11,825 bases of DNA from Gammaproteobacteria bacterium (GCA_003454335.1 DMKK01000147.1:1-11825), one strand, 5' to 3'; positions 1 to 6,682 are shown, numbered from the stretch's first letter. A program made the numbers and translations. Notes: generated by a model from the sequence alone, not told the origin.

Positions 1-36
1 CCCGGCGCGATTCGCGGCGAGGACGCCGCTCCTACA
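1..36 (-). repeat. REP-like GTAG-headed palindromic repeat (cut by window edge)
   Basis: Read on the minus strand, this begins TGTAGGAGCGGCG. It contains a perfect 6-bp stem: GCGGCG at 14-19 pairs with CGCCGC at 24-29 around the 4-base loop AGGA. A GTAG head followed by a GC-rich palindrome is the usual form of REP elements in Gammaproteobacteria. The element may continue beyond position 1. In an RNA from the upstream gene it could act as a 3' stabilising or terminating hairpin, but it is followed by no clear U run. Confidence 0.6.
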
Positions 37-46
37 ATAAGAATTT

Positions 47-75
47 TTGCAATGATTGGGTAAAGCAAATAAAAG
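47..75 (+). promoter_or_regulatory. Candidate sigma-70 promoter for cbpAM
   Basis: TTGCAA at 47-52 (4 of 6 matches to the -35 consensus) is separated by 17 bases from TAAAAG at 70-75 (4 of 6 to the -10). It lies 40 bases upstream of the cbpA start, in an AT-rich stretch. No convincing heat-shock (sigma-32) promoter was seen. The assignment rests on hexamer matching only. Confidence 0.35.
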
Positions 76-114
76 CGTTGTTTTTTACCTGCGACTCACT
101 GGATTAAACAGATC

Positions 115-1065
115 ATGGAATACAAGGATTACTACGAGGTAATGGGCGTGGCGCGTGAGGCCACGCAGGATGAGATAAAACGGGCCTATCGAAAACTCGC
201 CCGCAAGTATCATCCGGATGTGAGCAAGGAATCCGATGCCGAGGAACGCTTCAAGGCGCTCGGTGAGGCCTATGAAGTGCTCAAGGATCCGGAAAAGCGT
301 GCGGCCTATGACCAGCTGGGCGCCAACTGGCAGGGCGGACAGGATTTCAATACGCCACCGGACTGGGATGCCGGTTTTGAGTTCAGCGGTGGCGGATTTA
401 CCGGTGGTGATGCCACTGACTACAGTGATTTCTTCGAGTCATTATTCGGTCAGGCCCATGCACAGGGTGGTGGCAGGCGGGGCGGTTTTCAGGCACGTGG
501 CCAGGACCGGCACGCAAAAATCCTGGTGGACCTGGAGGACAGTTTCAAGGGCGCTACACGTGCAATCAGCCTGCAGGTCCCGGAACTCACGCCGGATGGT
601 CATGTCACGACGCGGACGCGCACCCTGAATATTAAAATTCCCAAGGGTATTCGTGAAGGACAGAAAATCCGTCTGACAGGGCAGGGTGATCCCGGACAGG
701 GTAAGGCACCCGCCGGTGACCTTTACCTGGAAATTGATTTCAGGCCGCATGCCCTTTACCGGGCAGAGGCACACGATCTTTATCTTGATCTGCCTGTTGC
801 ACCCTGGGAGGCTGTGCTTGGAGCGACGGTCAAGGTCCCTACGCCTGAGGGTGTCGTTGAACTCAAGGTGCCGGCAGGTTCCGCGCAGGGCAGGAAAATG
901 CGCCTCAAGGGACGTGGTATTCCTGCAAAGCAGGCGGGAGACCTGTATGTGGTACTGCAGATTGCATTACCCGAGGCGGACACCGAGCAGGCGAAAAAGC
1001 TGTATCGCCAGATGCAGGATGAACTTGATTTCAACCCGCGCAGCAGGATGGGGGTAGAGGCATGA
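115..1065 (+). CDS. cbpA: CbpA, class B DnaJ-type co-chaperone (curved-DNA-binding protein)
   Basis: Cytoplasmic J-domain protein of 316 residues. Known CbpA proteins stimulate DnaK ATPase and also bind DNA in the nucleoid. The J domain spans residues 1-70, with the invariant HPD loop at 33-35 and the typical opening MEYKDYYEVMGV, which also fixes the start. A Gly/Phe-rich linker follows (about 70-130), then two beta-rich client-binding domains (about 133-215 and 216-290) and a C-terminal dimerisation helix. There is no CxxCxGxG zinc-finger repeat, which separates it from DnaJ itself. The length is close to that of E. coli CbpA. It overlaps cbpM by four bases (ATGA), the usual arrangement of this pair. 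A weak GGA at 101-103 is the only Shine-Dalgarno-like sequence seen. The identification is firm; the DNA-binding role is inherited from the family. Confidence 0.95.
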   Translation: MEYKDYYEVMGVAREATQDEIKRAYRKLARKYHPDVSKESDAEERFKALGEAYEVLKDPEKRAAYDQLGANWQGGQDFNTPPDWDAGFEFSGGGFTGGDATDYSDFFESLFGQAHAQGGGRRGGFQARGQDRHAKILVDLEDSFKGATRAISLQVPELTPDGHVTTRTRTLNIKIPKGIREGQKIRLTGQGDPGQGKAPAGDLYLEIDFRPHALYRAEAHDLYLDLPVAPWEAVLGATVKVPTPEGVVELKVPAGSAQGRKMRLKGRGIPAKQAGDLYVVLQIALPEADTEQAKKLYRQMQDELDFNPRSRMGVEA

Positions 1066-1388
1066 AAGATTTACTTGAGGTAATGACGGGTACGCTGATA
1101 GATGATGACAAGCTGCTTACGCTGGCTGAATTATGCCGTTCATGCAGTGTGCCTGCAGAAGCGATAAATGACATGATTGAGTTTGGTATTATAGAGCCGC
1201 GTGGAGATACTGCTCCGCAGTGGCGGTTTGCCGGTGGCTGTCTGTGGCGAGTGACCACGGTGGTGCGTTTGCAGCGCGACCTTGAAGTCAACCTGGCTGG
1301 TGCGGCACTGGCGCTTGATTTGCTGGAGGAAGTGCGCGAGTTGCGCCGGCAGTTAAGGGTAGATCAGTCTGGTTCGAATGATTTGTAG
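1062..1388 (+). CDS. cbpM: CbpM, MerR-like modulator of CbpA
   Basis: A 108-residue partner of CbpA. In E. coli CbpM binds the CbpA J domain and blocks both its co-chaperone and DNA-binding activities; the same role is inferred here. The N-terminal half has a MerR-type helix-turn-helix pattern (LTLAELCRSCSVPAEAINDM, then FGIIEPRG). The C-terminal half is a long amphipathic helix rich in Leu, Glu and Arg (about 72-100), fitting the dimer interface. The ATG overlaps the cbpA TGA, with a purine-rich GGGGGTAGAGG just upstream inside cbpA, so translation is probably coupled. The TAG stop lies within a repeat shared with the end of the window (1382-1399), so the last few codons may have been set by repeat insertion. 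Confidence 0.92.
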   Translation: MKDLLEVMTGTLIDDDKLLTLAELCRSCSVPAEAINDMIEFGIIEPRGDTAPQWRFAGGCLWRVTTVVRLQRDLEVNLAGAALALDLLEEVRELRRQLRVDQSGSNDL

Positions 1389-1399
1389 GATGTGCTGAG
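1382..1399 (+). repeat. GTAG-headed dispersed repeat, copy 1, overlapping the cbpM stop
   Basis: The 18 bases TTTGTAGGATGTGCTGAG are identical to those at 11801-11818. The TAG of cbpM (1386-1388) is part of the repeat. Downstream of this copy the expected complementary arm (an AGCACATC-like sequence) is not recognisable, so the palindrome looks decayed. Nothing else was recognised between 1400 and the next gene, apart from a partial echo of AAAACGTA at about 1402 and 1428. Confidence 0.55.
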
Positions 1400-1470
1400 T
1401 AAAACGTAGTAAATCACAGCAGTGCTAAAACGTAACTTTATTTCTGGTTTGATATGAAAGGATTAATACA

Positions 1471-2409
1471 ATGCAATCATTAGTGCGGTTTGCCGGTGTT
1501 TTAATTGCAGCTGTAGTTCTTCTGGGTGGCTGTGCCAGTTCCGGCAAGCTGTCCGAGGGCGGGACCGAAATGGCGCAAGTCCCGATAACAGAAAACCCCA
1601 GTGGCAAGACCTGGCCGGGCAAGTTTATCTGGCATGATCTGCTGACACCGGATCCCCGTTCGGCCGGGAAGTTTTACGAGGAGCTGTTTGGCTGGCAGAT
1701 TGACTACGAGGGAGAATACGCGGTCGTGCGTAATGGCGGCAAACTTATTGCCGGAATCCTGCAGGTGGAGCAAGCAGCTGGCAGTACTCCTGATGGGGTC
1801 TGGATACCCACGGTATCCGTGGCCGATGTAGATGCAGCGGCCAGCCGGGTTACGGCCAATGGTGGCATGATATTGAAAGGCCCGCTTGATATGAAGGAAC
1901 GCGGTCGGCTTGTCCTGATCAGTGATCCGCAACGGGCAGACCTGGTGTTGCTCAGTGCAAAGGGTGGTGATCCAGCCGATACCGAGGCAGCGATTGGTGA
2001 CTGGCTGTGGGATGAGCTTTGGTCTGACGACCCGGATAACATCGGGGTGTTCTATCGGTCCGTGCTGGGATATGACGAAATGGCTTTGGGAGACGAATAT
2101 GATGTCTTCCGGCATCAAGGAAAATGGCGTGCAGGACTCCGTCATGTGTGGGATGCCAAACAGCAAATGCTGTGGGTGCCGGTTGTCCGGGTTGCCGATC
2201 CTGTGGCGACTGCAGAGCGCGTGAGTGAATTAGGCGGTGTTGTATGGGTCGCACCGGATGAGGCGCCGAGTAACGGTGATACCGCATTGATTGCTGACAC
2301 CACCGGTGCAATGTTGTTGATTCAGCGATGGCCTCCGCAGGCATCCCTGCCGACATCCGCGGAGACGCCCCCGCAGATATCCCCGCAGACACACAGGGGG
2401 GGGCAATGA
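1471..2409 (+). CDS. Lipoprotein with two VOC (glyoxalase-like) domains
   Basis: A 312-residue predicted lipoprotein. The signal peptide is residues 1-20, with lipobox LGGC and the lipidated Cys21. Residue +2 is Ala, so the outer membrane is the default destination under the Lol rule. Two vicinal-oxygen-chelate domains follow: about 52-163 (starting FIWHDLLT, then FYEELFGWQ) and about 177-286 (starting WLWDELWS, then FYRSVLGYD). The internal duplication is visible in the matching spacing of these motifs. The pattern resembles the CFP-30B/27-kDa-antigen group of paired VOC proteins. Substrate and reaction are unknown; glyoxalase activity should not be assumed. The tail (287-312) is Pro/Ser/Thr-rich and disordered-looking. 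AAAGGA at 1457-1462, eight bases before the ATG, supports the start. The stop region overlaps the start zone of the next gene, suggesting one operon. Confidence 0.85.
   Translation: MQSLVRFAGVLIAAVVLLGGCASSGKLSEGGTEMAQVPITENPSGKTWPGKFIWHDLLTPDPRSAGKFYEELFGWQIDYEGEYAVVRNGGKLIAGILQVEQAAGSTPDGVWIPTVSVADVDAAASRVTANGGMILKGPLDMKERGRLVLISDPQRADLVLLSAKGGDPADTEAAIGDWLWDELWSDDPDNIGVFYRSVLGYDEMALGDEYDVFRHQGKWRAGLRHVWDAKQQMLWVPVVRVADPVATAERVSELGGVVWVAPDEAPSNGDTALIADTTGAMLLIQRWPPQASLPTSAETPPQISPQTHRGGQ
2396..2403 (+). promoter_or_regulatory. G8 tract acting as Shine-Dalgarno for the small lipoprotein; possible slippage site
   Basis: Eight consecutive G bases follow an A, giving AGGGGGGGG. This can serve as a strong but atypical ribosome binding site. 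It ends eight bases before the ATG at 2412 and only two before the ATG at 2406, which favours 2412 as the start. The tract lies inside the last codons of the VOC gene. Adding one G, or a -1 ribosomal slip, would join the VOC frame to the lipoprotein frame without a stop. Confidence 0.5.
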
Positions 2410-2411
2410 TC

Positions 2412-2792
2412 ATGCGGCAATATATCAGGCTAATCGTGATGTCTCTGGCACTCTCCGGTGCCCTGCTGCTGACAGGTTGTGGTAGCTCTGGTGCTCGGTA
2501 TGATTCAGTGAATTACAATGTGTATAGTGGTTACAGCTATCCGTACTATGGCTATGGCGGTTATTACTATGATGACGATGATGATAATCACCACCACGAC
2601 CACGACCATGACAGGCCAGATCGCCCCGACAGGCCGGACCGTCCTATCAGGCCGGATCGACCAGACAATCGACCTGTCAACAGACCAGGGGGAGGCATGA
2701 CCAGGCCAGCGGGAGGCATGGGACGTCCCTCCGGAGGAATGATGCGAGGTGGTGGTGGCGGCCACCGTGGCGGTGGTGGCCGTCGTCGCTAG
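2412..2792 (+). CDS. Small low-complexity lipoprotein (Tyr/Asp/His/Arg-Pro/Gly-rich)
   Basis: A 126-residue protein of no recognised family. The signal peptide is residues 1-22 with lipobox LTGC and Cys23; Gly at +2 points to the outer membrane. The mature part is a chain of composition blocks. A Tyr/Gly block (about 36-53) is followed by five Asp and an alternating His/Asp run (54-67). Then come repeats of Asp-Arg-Pro (68-84, part of a looser Arg-Pro region to about 92) and a Gly/Met/Arg tail (93-126) ending in Arg-Arg-Arg. The His/Asp run could bind divalent metal, and the polar and Gly-rich parts suggest an extended, disordered surface chain; both are inference. The start at 2412 is chosen for spacing from the G8 tract. 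An ATG at 2406 is in frame and overlaps the VOC stop, and longer versions from 2328 would bury the signal peptide. It is probably translated with the VOC lipoprotein. Confidence 0.75.
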   Translation: MRQYIRLIVMSLALSGALLLTGCGSSGARYDSVNYNVYSGYSYPYYGYGGYYYDDDDDNHHHDHDHDRPDRPDRPDRPIRPDRPDNRPVNRPGGGMTRPAGGMGRPSGGMMRGGGGGHRGGGGRRR

Positions 2793-2808
2793 GAGACTGA
2801 CTCAATAA

Positions 2809-3061
2809 TGGATAAAACAAGGCGGCGCCTTATTACATGAAATAGCACGTGCAGAACGTTATTTGCAAATAGCCAAAGCTATGATTATTGGTCTGGATCG
2901 CGATGGCAATGTCAATCTGATCAACCGCCAAGGAGACAGGGATGGGAATTGGGCTATCCCTCAGTCGCACGATTATCGAAGCCCATGGCGGCAAACTGTG
3001 GGTGGATAAAGAACATCAGCATGGCGCTTTATTCGGCTTCGAGCTGCCTGTTAGCAAGTGA
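2809..3061 (+). pseudogene. Remnant of a PAS-domain sensor histidine kinase, internally deleted and frameshifted
   Basis: Two pieces of one protein type are readable in different frames. The first, open from 2809, gives ALLHEIARAERYLQIAKAM and then IIGLDRDGNVNLINRQG (to about 2935). This is a typical linker helix and PAS-domain opening. The second, from about 2939 to the TGA at 3059-3061, gives GMGIGLSLSRTIIEAHGG and ends FGFELPVSK. This is the G2 box and closing strand of a HATPase_c domain. Everything between is missing: the rest of PAS, the phospho-accepting His region, and the N and G1 boxes. There is no suitable start codon and a TAA sits directly upstream (2806-2808). It cannot make a working kinase. 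It fills most of the 353-base gap between genes; nothing else was recognised from 3062 to 3145. Confidence 0.85.
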
Positions 3062-3145
3062 AGATACGAATTGAATACAGAAGACTGCTTCCTTGTAACC
3101 GGGCAGTTAGTTAAAGCAAAGGACACCAGTAGTGATGCGGTGTTG

Positions 3146-4525
3146 TTAGTCAGAGGCTGGTGTGTTGCGGGTCTGTTCCTGTTCTGCTTCCCTGAGTAAC
3201 GTAATCAGGCGCTGGTATTCGGACGATTGTCGTAACAACACATGTCCGGCTTCAATCAGGTCGTCCACTTCTTCGTCTGGAAGGGAAAAGCTGGTTGCCA
3301 TATTATTGAAAAGCAGGCGGACTTTCTCGTCAGCAATGCTTTCGAAGTCCAGTTTGATGAAGTAGGGAGTGACCTTGTGCTCGGGTGTGGAGAGTTCTTT
3401 AGCCCATTTTTCAAGGGCGTTCTCCAGCAACAGCAATGTTTCGAGTGTGTAGCGTTCGATCTGCGTGCTGGCAACGGCACTGACCACATCCAGATTGGCG
3501 GGGGTTTTGTTGCTGCTGTCGATGGGATTCTCGGCTCGGGTCTGGGCATTTACTACTATAATGATTATATATTCCGGCAGGCGGGTGTCACTGTCCTTGA
3601 AGGCGTTCAGTGCGCCACCGGCTGCTTCAATTCGTTCATAAAGTGTACGTACACCAAGATTATCAGTGATACCGCCATCGACCAGGTGAATATAGGGGCG
3701 TTTATCCTTGTCCTTGTATGTTTTGTATCCTTTCAGCGCGTTGCGCAACCGTTTGTTATCCTTGCTGTAATCAATTGCAGCCTTTACCCAGGCCGGTTCT
3801 TCATACTCGCAGCCGGCATGGTTCTCCAGTGAGACAGGGTTGAAGGCAACCGGAACGGCAGAAGATGCCGCGACAGCACGGGCCACCTTGAAGTTACCCA
3901 GATCCGAGCACAGCAGGTTGAAGCTTCCCTGCGTAAAGGAAAACCTTTGTCCGAGCCCCAGATCGGTTGCGTTGATCAGCACGTATGGACCAGCCTGCGC
4001 TTCAATATCGGCAAAGGTACCGCCATGAAAGATATTCCGGTCGTAGTAGTCTATTGCCAGTTCAGTGCGGTTCGCTTTCGTAAAAATCATCTTTATCCAG
4101 TTGATCGGATTAAAGATGCTGGCGATCAGTGTCTTTTGTACATTGCTGCGCAGGAAGACATCCTCGTAGTCTTCAAATATGCGGTCACCGTAGAGACCGT
4201 AGTAGGCGGCTGTGAAACTGCCGCCGGATACGGAACTGATCAGGTCAATTTCATCAAGCAACCGCTTTTCCTCTCCATCGAAGACAAAAGATGCGTCCCT
4301 GAGTTCTTCCAGTACACCGTATGAAAGTGCAGCCGCCCGGGTACCCCCGCCCGAGAAAGAAACAAAGAACAGTGCATTGTCAGCACTATCTGTTGCCTGC
4401 CCGGAACTGATGTTGATCAGATCGACAGGCTCAGCGACGTCGATTGGCGTGTTGGTAATGCGGGCAGTGGTGGTGCAGCCTGTTACAAGGGCCGATATTA
4501 GAAACAAGCTGAGTAACAGGCGCAT
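3146..4525 (-). CDS. Patatin-like phospholipase lipoprotein
   Basis: A 459-residue predicted lipoprotein with a patatin-type acyl-hydrolase fold. Lipobox VTGC places the lipidated Cys at 17, with Thr at +2 (outer-membrane type). The patatin signature is complete. The oxyanion loop is SFSGGGTRAAALS (about 56-68), and the nucleophile motif SVSGG has Ser100 in place of the common GxSxG first Gly. The catalytic Asp is in DGGITDNLG (Asp283). The strand ASSAVPVAFNPV (220-231) is also typical. The family hydrolyses acyl esters of phospholipids; the actual substrate is unknown. The C-terminal 150 residues are mostly helical and charged, with no recognised domain. The ATG lies nine bases after the stop of the upstream transporter gene, and its AAAGG site overlaps that stop, so the two genes are one operon and are probably translationally coupled. 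The gene converges on the kinase remnant. Confidence 0.9.
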   Translation of the reverse strand: MRLLLSLFLISALVTGCTTTARITNTPIDVAEPVDLINISSGQATDSADNALFFVSFSGGGTRAAALSYGVLEELRDASFVFDGEEKRLLDEIDLISSVSGGSFTAAYYGLYGDRIFEDYEDVFLRSNVQKTLIASIFNPINWIKMIFTKANRTELAIDYYDRNIFHGGTFADIEAQAGPYVLINATDLGLGQRFSFTQGSFNLLCSDLGNFKVARAVAASSAVPVAFNPVSLENHAGCEYEEPAWVKAAIDYSKDNKRLRNALKGYKTYKDKDKRPYIHLVDGGITDNLGVRTLYERIEAAGGALNAFKDSDTRLPEYIIIIVVNAQTRAENPIDSSNKTPANLDVVSAVASTQIERYTLETLLLLENALEKWAKELSTPEHKVTPYFIKLDFESIADEKVRLLFNNMATSFSLPDEEVDDLIEAGHVLLRQSSEYQRLITLLREAEQEQTRNTPASD

Positions 4526-4534
4526 GGTTTGCCT

Positions 4535-6682
4535 TTACAGACCCAGCACGTTTCTCATAATAGACCAGCGCGGTTCGCTTGGATGGTATTCCTCCCCGAG
4601 AATCCAGTAGTCATAGAGCTGGCTCATGAAGCCGTTTTTCTCTGTCAATAGCAGCCAGGTGTTAATGTAGGTCACGTAGTCCTGATCACCCGCCGGCAAA
4701 GCAATCGCGGCCGGTGCCTTGACAGACAGACCGCCCGGGATGGCAACACCGTAATGGGGGTACAGCAGTGTCCAGGCTGAGCCGGCTTCTGCTGAAGAAA
4801 GCATGACGGCATCCCCGTATTCACCTTTGAAAAATGCCCTGGGTGAGTCGACAGGTGTAAGCTTTGCGCGGGGAAAATTGTCTTCAGCAAAATCCAGGTA
4901 GTGTCGGTCCCTGGGAACCAGGATCTCCAGGTTCGGCATACTCTGGATGGTTTCCAGCTTGGCAAAGTTGTCACGCATATGATCCGGCAGGACAAAGCCG
5001 ACAGAATGATCGAAATAGGTGTTCGAGAAGGCAATCTCCCGGGCCCGTGACGGTGTGATGGCGATACCACCCACGGCCACATCAAGCTTTCCATCTTGCA
5101 ACCCGGTTACAATGTCCGGCCAGCCAAGGCGCGCCAGTTCCAGCTTTACACCCAGGCCTTCCGCCAGTCGCTGTACCAGGTCAATGTCATAGCCCACGGC
5201 AATGCCTTCGCTGTTGCGATAGGCGAATGGCAGCCGGTCAGGCATATAGGCAACGCGCAGAGTGCCGCGTTCAATGATTGCCTCAATGCGCCCGATGGAT
5301 GGATCGATTGGGGATAAGGCAACCAGGTTCTCAACCTGTCTGACGGTGACTGGTTCGGTGATCAGGGTCTTTGCCACCAGATCCTTTTCCCCTGAATACT
5401 CGAAGTGGATGACATGTTTCAGGATGAGTCCGAGACTGAAGGACACGGTGCCGGCAATAGCAATGCTGACGGCAACGATCTGGATGAGGGTTTTAACCCG
5501 GAGTTTGCCCATGATGGCAAAGGCAACCAGCAGTGAAATCACGATGCCGTGCATGGCCGCCAGCGCCGTTGCAAAGCGGGCAGTGGCAACACTACCCAGC
5601 AGGTATAACTGGAACATGTCGGCTGGCAGTGAAAAGAAGTCCAGCATAAACGGGATGGCAACGGCCATGCTGCCAAATGCCACGAACGCACCCACACCGA
5701 CATAGGATACATAATCCGCAATACTGATGGGGGAGCCGACATACCAGGCAGAGAACATGATAAAGCCCAGGCCGAGCAGGGTGCCGGCGCTGGGGAAACT
5801 GTAGGCCGTTGGCACCATGACATCGATGACTGAATCCGTTTCCGGACACTCAAGATCGTTTTCAGCGAGCAGGCGCTTGCAGCGCTCGGCGATCATGGGC
5901 AGTACCACCAGCACGGTACCGGTGGCAAAGGCCGTGATCATGGGCACGCGTGATTCTCTTAGTACCTGGCGATAGGAGAGTGGTGTCGACCAGGCCACGA
6001 TGGCGGGCAGTGTCCAGAAGGTGATGACTGTCCAGGCGCCCAGATAGGCCCACAGGTAGACTTGCAGCCGGGACAATTCCTCAATTCTTAAAGTGCCGGC
6101 GGCGGCGGCCGAAATGGCAAAGATGCCGAAGGGGGCAAGCCTGCCGACAAACGAGGCAATCTTCATCAGGGCATCGCTGAGTGTGCCCATGCTGGAGAGC
6201 AGGGTGTCCTTGTCCCTGACCGAGATCAGTGCCACGCCCAGCATAATGCTGAAGACCACCACGGCGGGTACCACGGCATTGGCCATCGAATAAAACGGAT
6301 TCGACGGTATATACAGTGTCAACGGGTCGAATGGCTTGGCGCCCTCGAGCAGACTGGTGCTGAACAGAGATGCCGTCGTCCAGTCAGGGTAGGTCAGCGC
6401 CAGGAACAGGTTGGATACCTCGGTGATTCCCCAGATCAGCAGGATCAGCAGGCCACCCGCGATGCCGATGCGTTTTGCGATGTCTGCATCAAGCCGGCCC
6501 AGACCGCCAATCAGCGAGACAATGATGTACGGTATGACGGTCATCTGCAGCAGGCGTATATAGGCCTGGCCGAAGATCTCCAGGTTGCCGGCCAGCTCGC
6601 CAAAGAACAGCCCGGTGAATATGCCGAGTCCCAGTCCGAGAATAACCCGGTTGAATGCGCTCAGGTTAAGTAGCCAGCCCAT
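4535..6682 (-). CDS. Dicarboxylate/amino acid:cation symporter fused to a C-terminal solute-binding domain
   Basis: A 715-residue two-part protein. Residues 1-395 follow the layout of the sodium/proton:dicarboxylate symporter family (GltP/DctA type): N-terminal helices with MTVIPYIIVSLIGGLGRL (47-64), the re-entrant loop region AFATGTVLVVLP (251-262), the unwound helix PTAYSFPSAGTLLG (291-304) and RFATALAAMHG (369-379). An added hydrophobic segment (about 398-423) would carry the chain back across the membrane. Residues 472-697 are a family 3 solute-binding protein: GTLRVAYMPDRLPFAYRN, GYDIDLVQRLAEGLGV, then LDVAVGGIAITPSRAREIAF. Arg546 sits where such proteins hold the amino-acid carboxylate. 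The binding domain would thus be tethered in the periplasm beside its transporter. The classic NMDGT and Ser-rich motifs are absent, so cation coupling may differ. TGGAG nine bases before the ATG supports the start. It is co-transcribed with the downstream phospholipase gene. Confidence 0.88.
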   Translation of the reverse strand: MGWLLNLSAFNRVILGLGLGIFTGLFFGELAGNLEIFGQAYIRLLQMTVIPYIIVSLIGGLGRLDADIAKRIGIAGGLLILLIWGITEVSNLFLALTYPDWTTASLFSTSLLEGAKPFDPLTLYIPSNPFYSMANAVVPAVVVFSIMLGVALISVRDKDTLLSSMGTLSDALMKIASFVGRLAPFGIFAISAAAAGTLRIEELSRLQVYLWAYLGAWTVITFWTLPAIVAWSTPLSYRQVLRESRVPMITAFATGTVLVVLPMIAERCKRLLAENDLECPETDSVIDVMVPTAYSFPSAGTLLGLGFIMFSAWYVGSPISIADYVSYVGVGAFVAFGSMAVAIPFMLDFFSLPADMFQLYLLGSVATARFATALAAMHGIVISLLVAFAIMGKLRVKTLIQIVAVSIAIAGTVSFSLGLILKHVIHFEYSGEKDLVAKTLITEPVTVRQVENLVALSPIDPSIGRIEAIIERGTLRVAYMPDRLPFAYRNSEGIAVGYDIDLVQRLAEGLGVKLELARLGWPDIVTGLQDGKLDVAVGGIAITPSRAREIAFSNTYFDHSVGFVLPDHMRDNFAKLETIQSMPNLEILVPRDRHYLDFAEDNFPRAKLTPVDSPRAFFKGEYGDAVMLSSAEAGSAWTLLYPHYGVAIPGGLSVKAPAAIALPAGDQDYVTYINTWLLLTEKNGFMSQLYDYWILGEEYHPSEPRWSIMRNVLGL

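Noticed and set aside
40..114. Heat-shock (sigma-32) promoter upstream of cbpA
   Set aside because: No CTTGAAA-like -35 with a CCCAT-type -10 at suitable spacing was found; a weak sigma-70 match fits better.
1501..2166. Long minus-strand open frame (221 codons) opposite the VOC lipoprotein gene
   Set aside because: The plus-strand frame has a signal peptide and two recognisable domains; the antisense product has no motif, no ribosome site and His/Pro/Arg-rich shadow composition.
2600..2690. Repeated GAC-AGG-CC units considered as a possible CRISPR or tandem non-coding repeat
   Set aside because: The units are in frame with Asp-Arg-Pro codons of the small lipoprotein, have no unique spacers and are explained by protein low complexity.
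2808..2840. Ten-codon frame MDKTRRRLIT, resembling the start of a twin-arginine signal
   Set aside because: It stops after ten codons, overlaps the readable kinase remnant in another frame and has no hydrophobic region; a chance match is more likely.
3084..3107. Possible terminator: ACTGC and GCAGT arms downstream of the kinase remnant
   Set aside because: The stem is only 5-6 bp with a loop of 14 bases and no U run in either direction.
3242..3832. Plus-strand open frame (196 codons) opposite the patatin-like gene
   Set aside because: It is antisense to the catalytic region of a clear patatin protein and encodes nothing recognisable.
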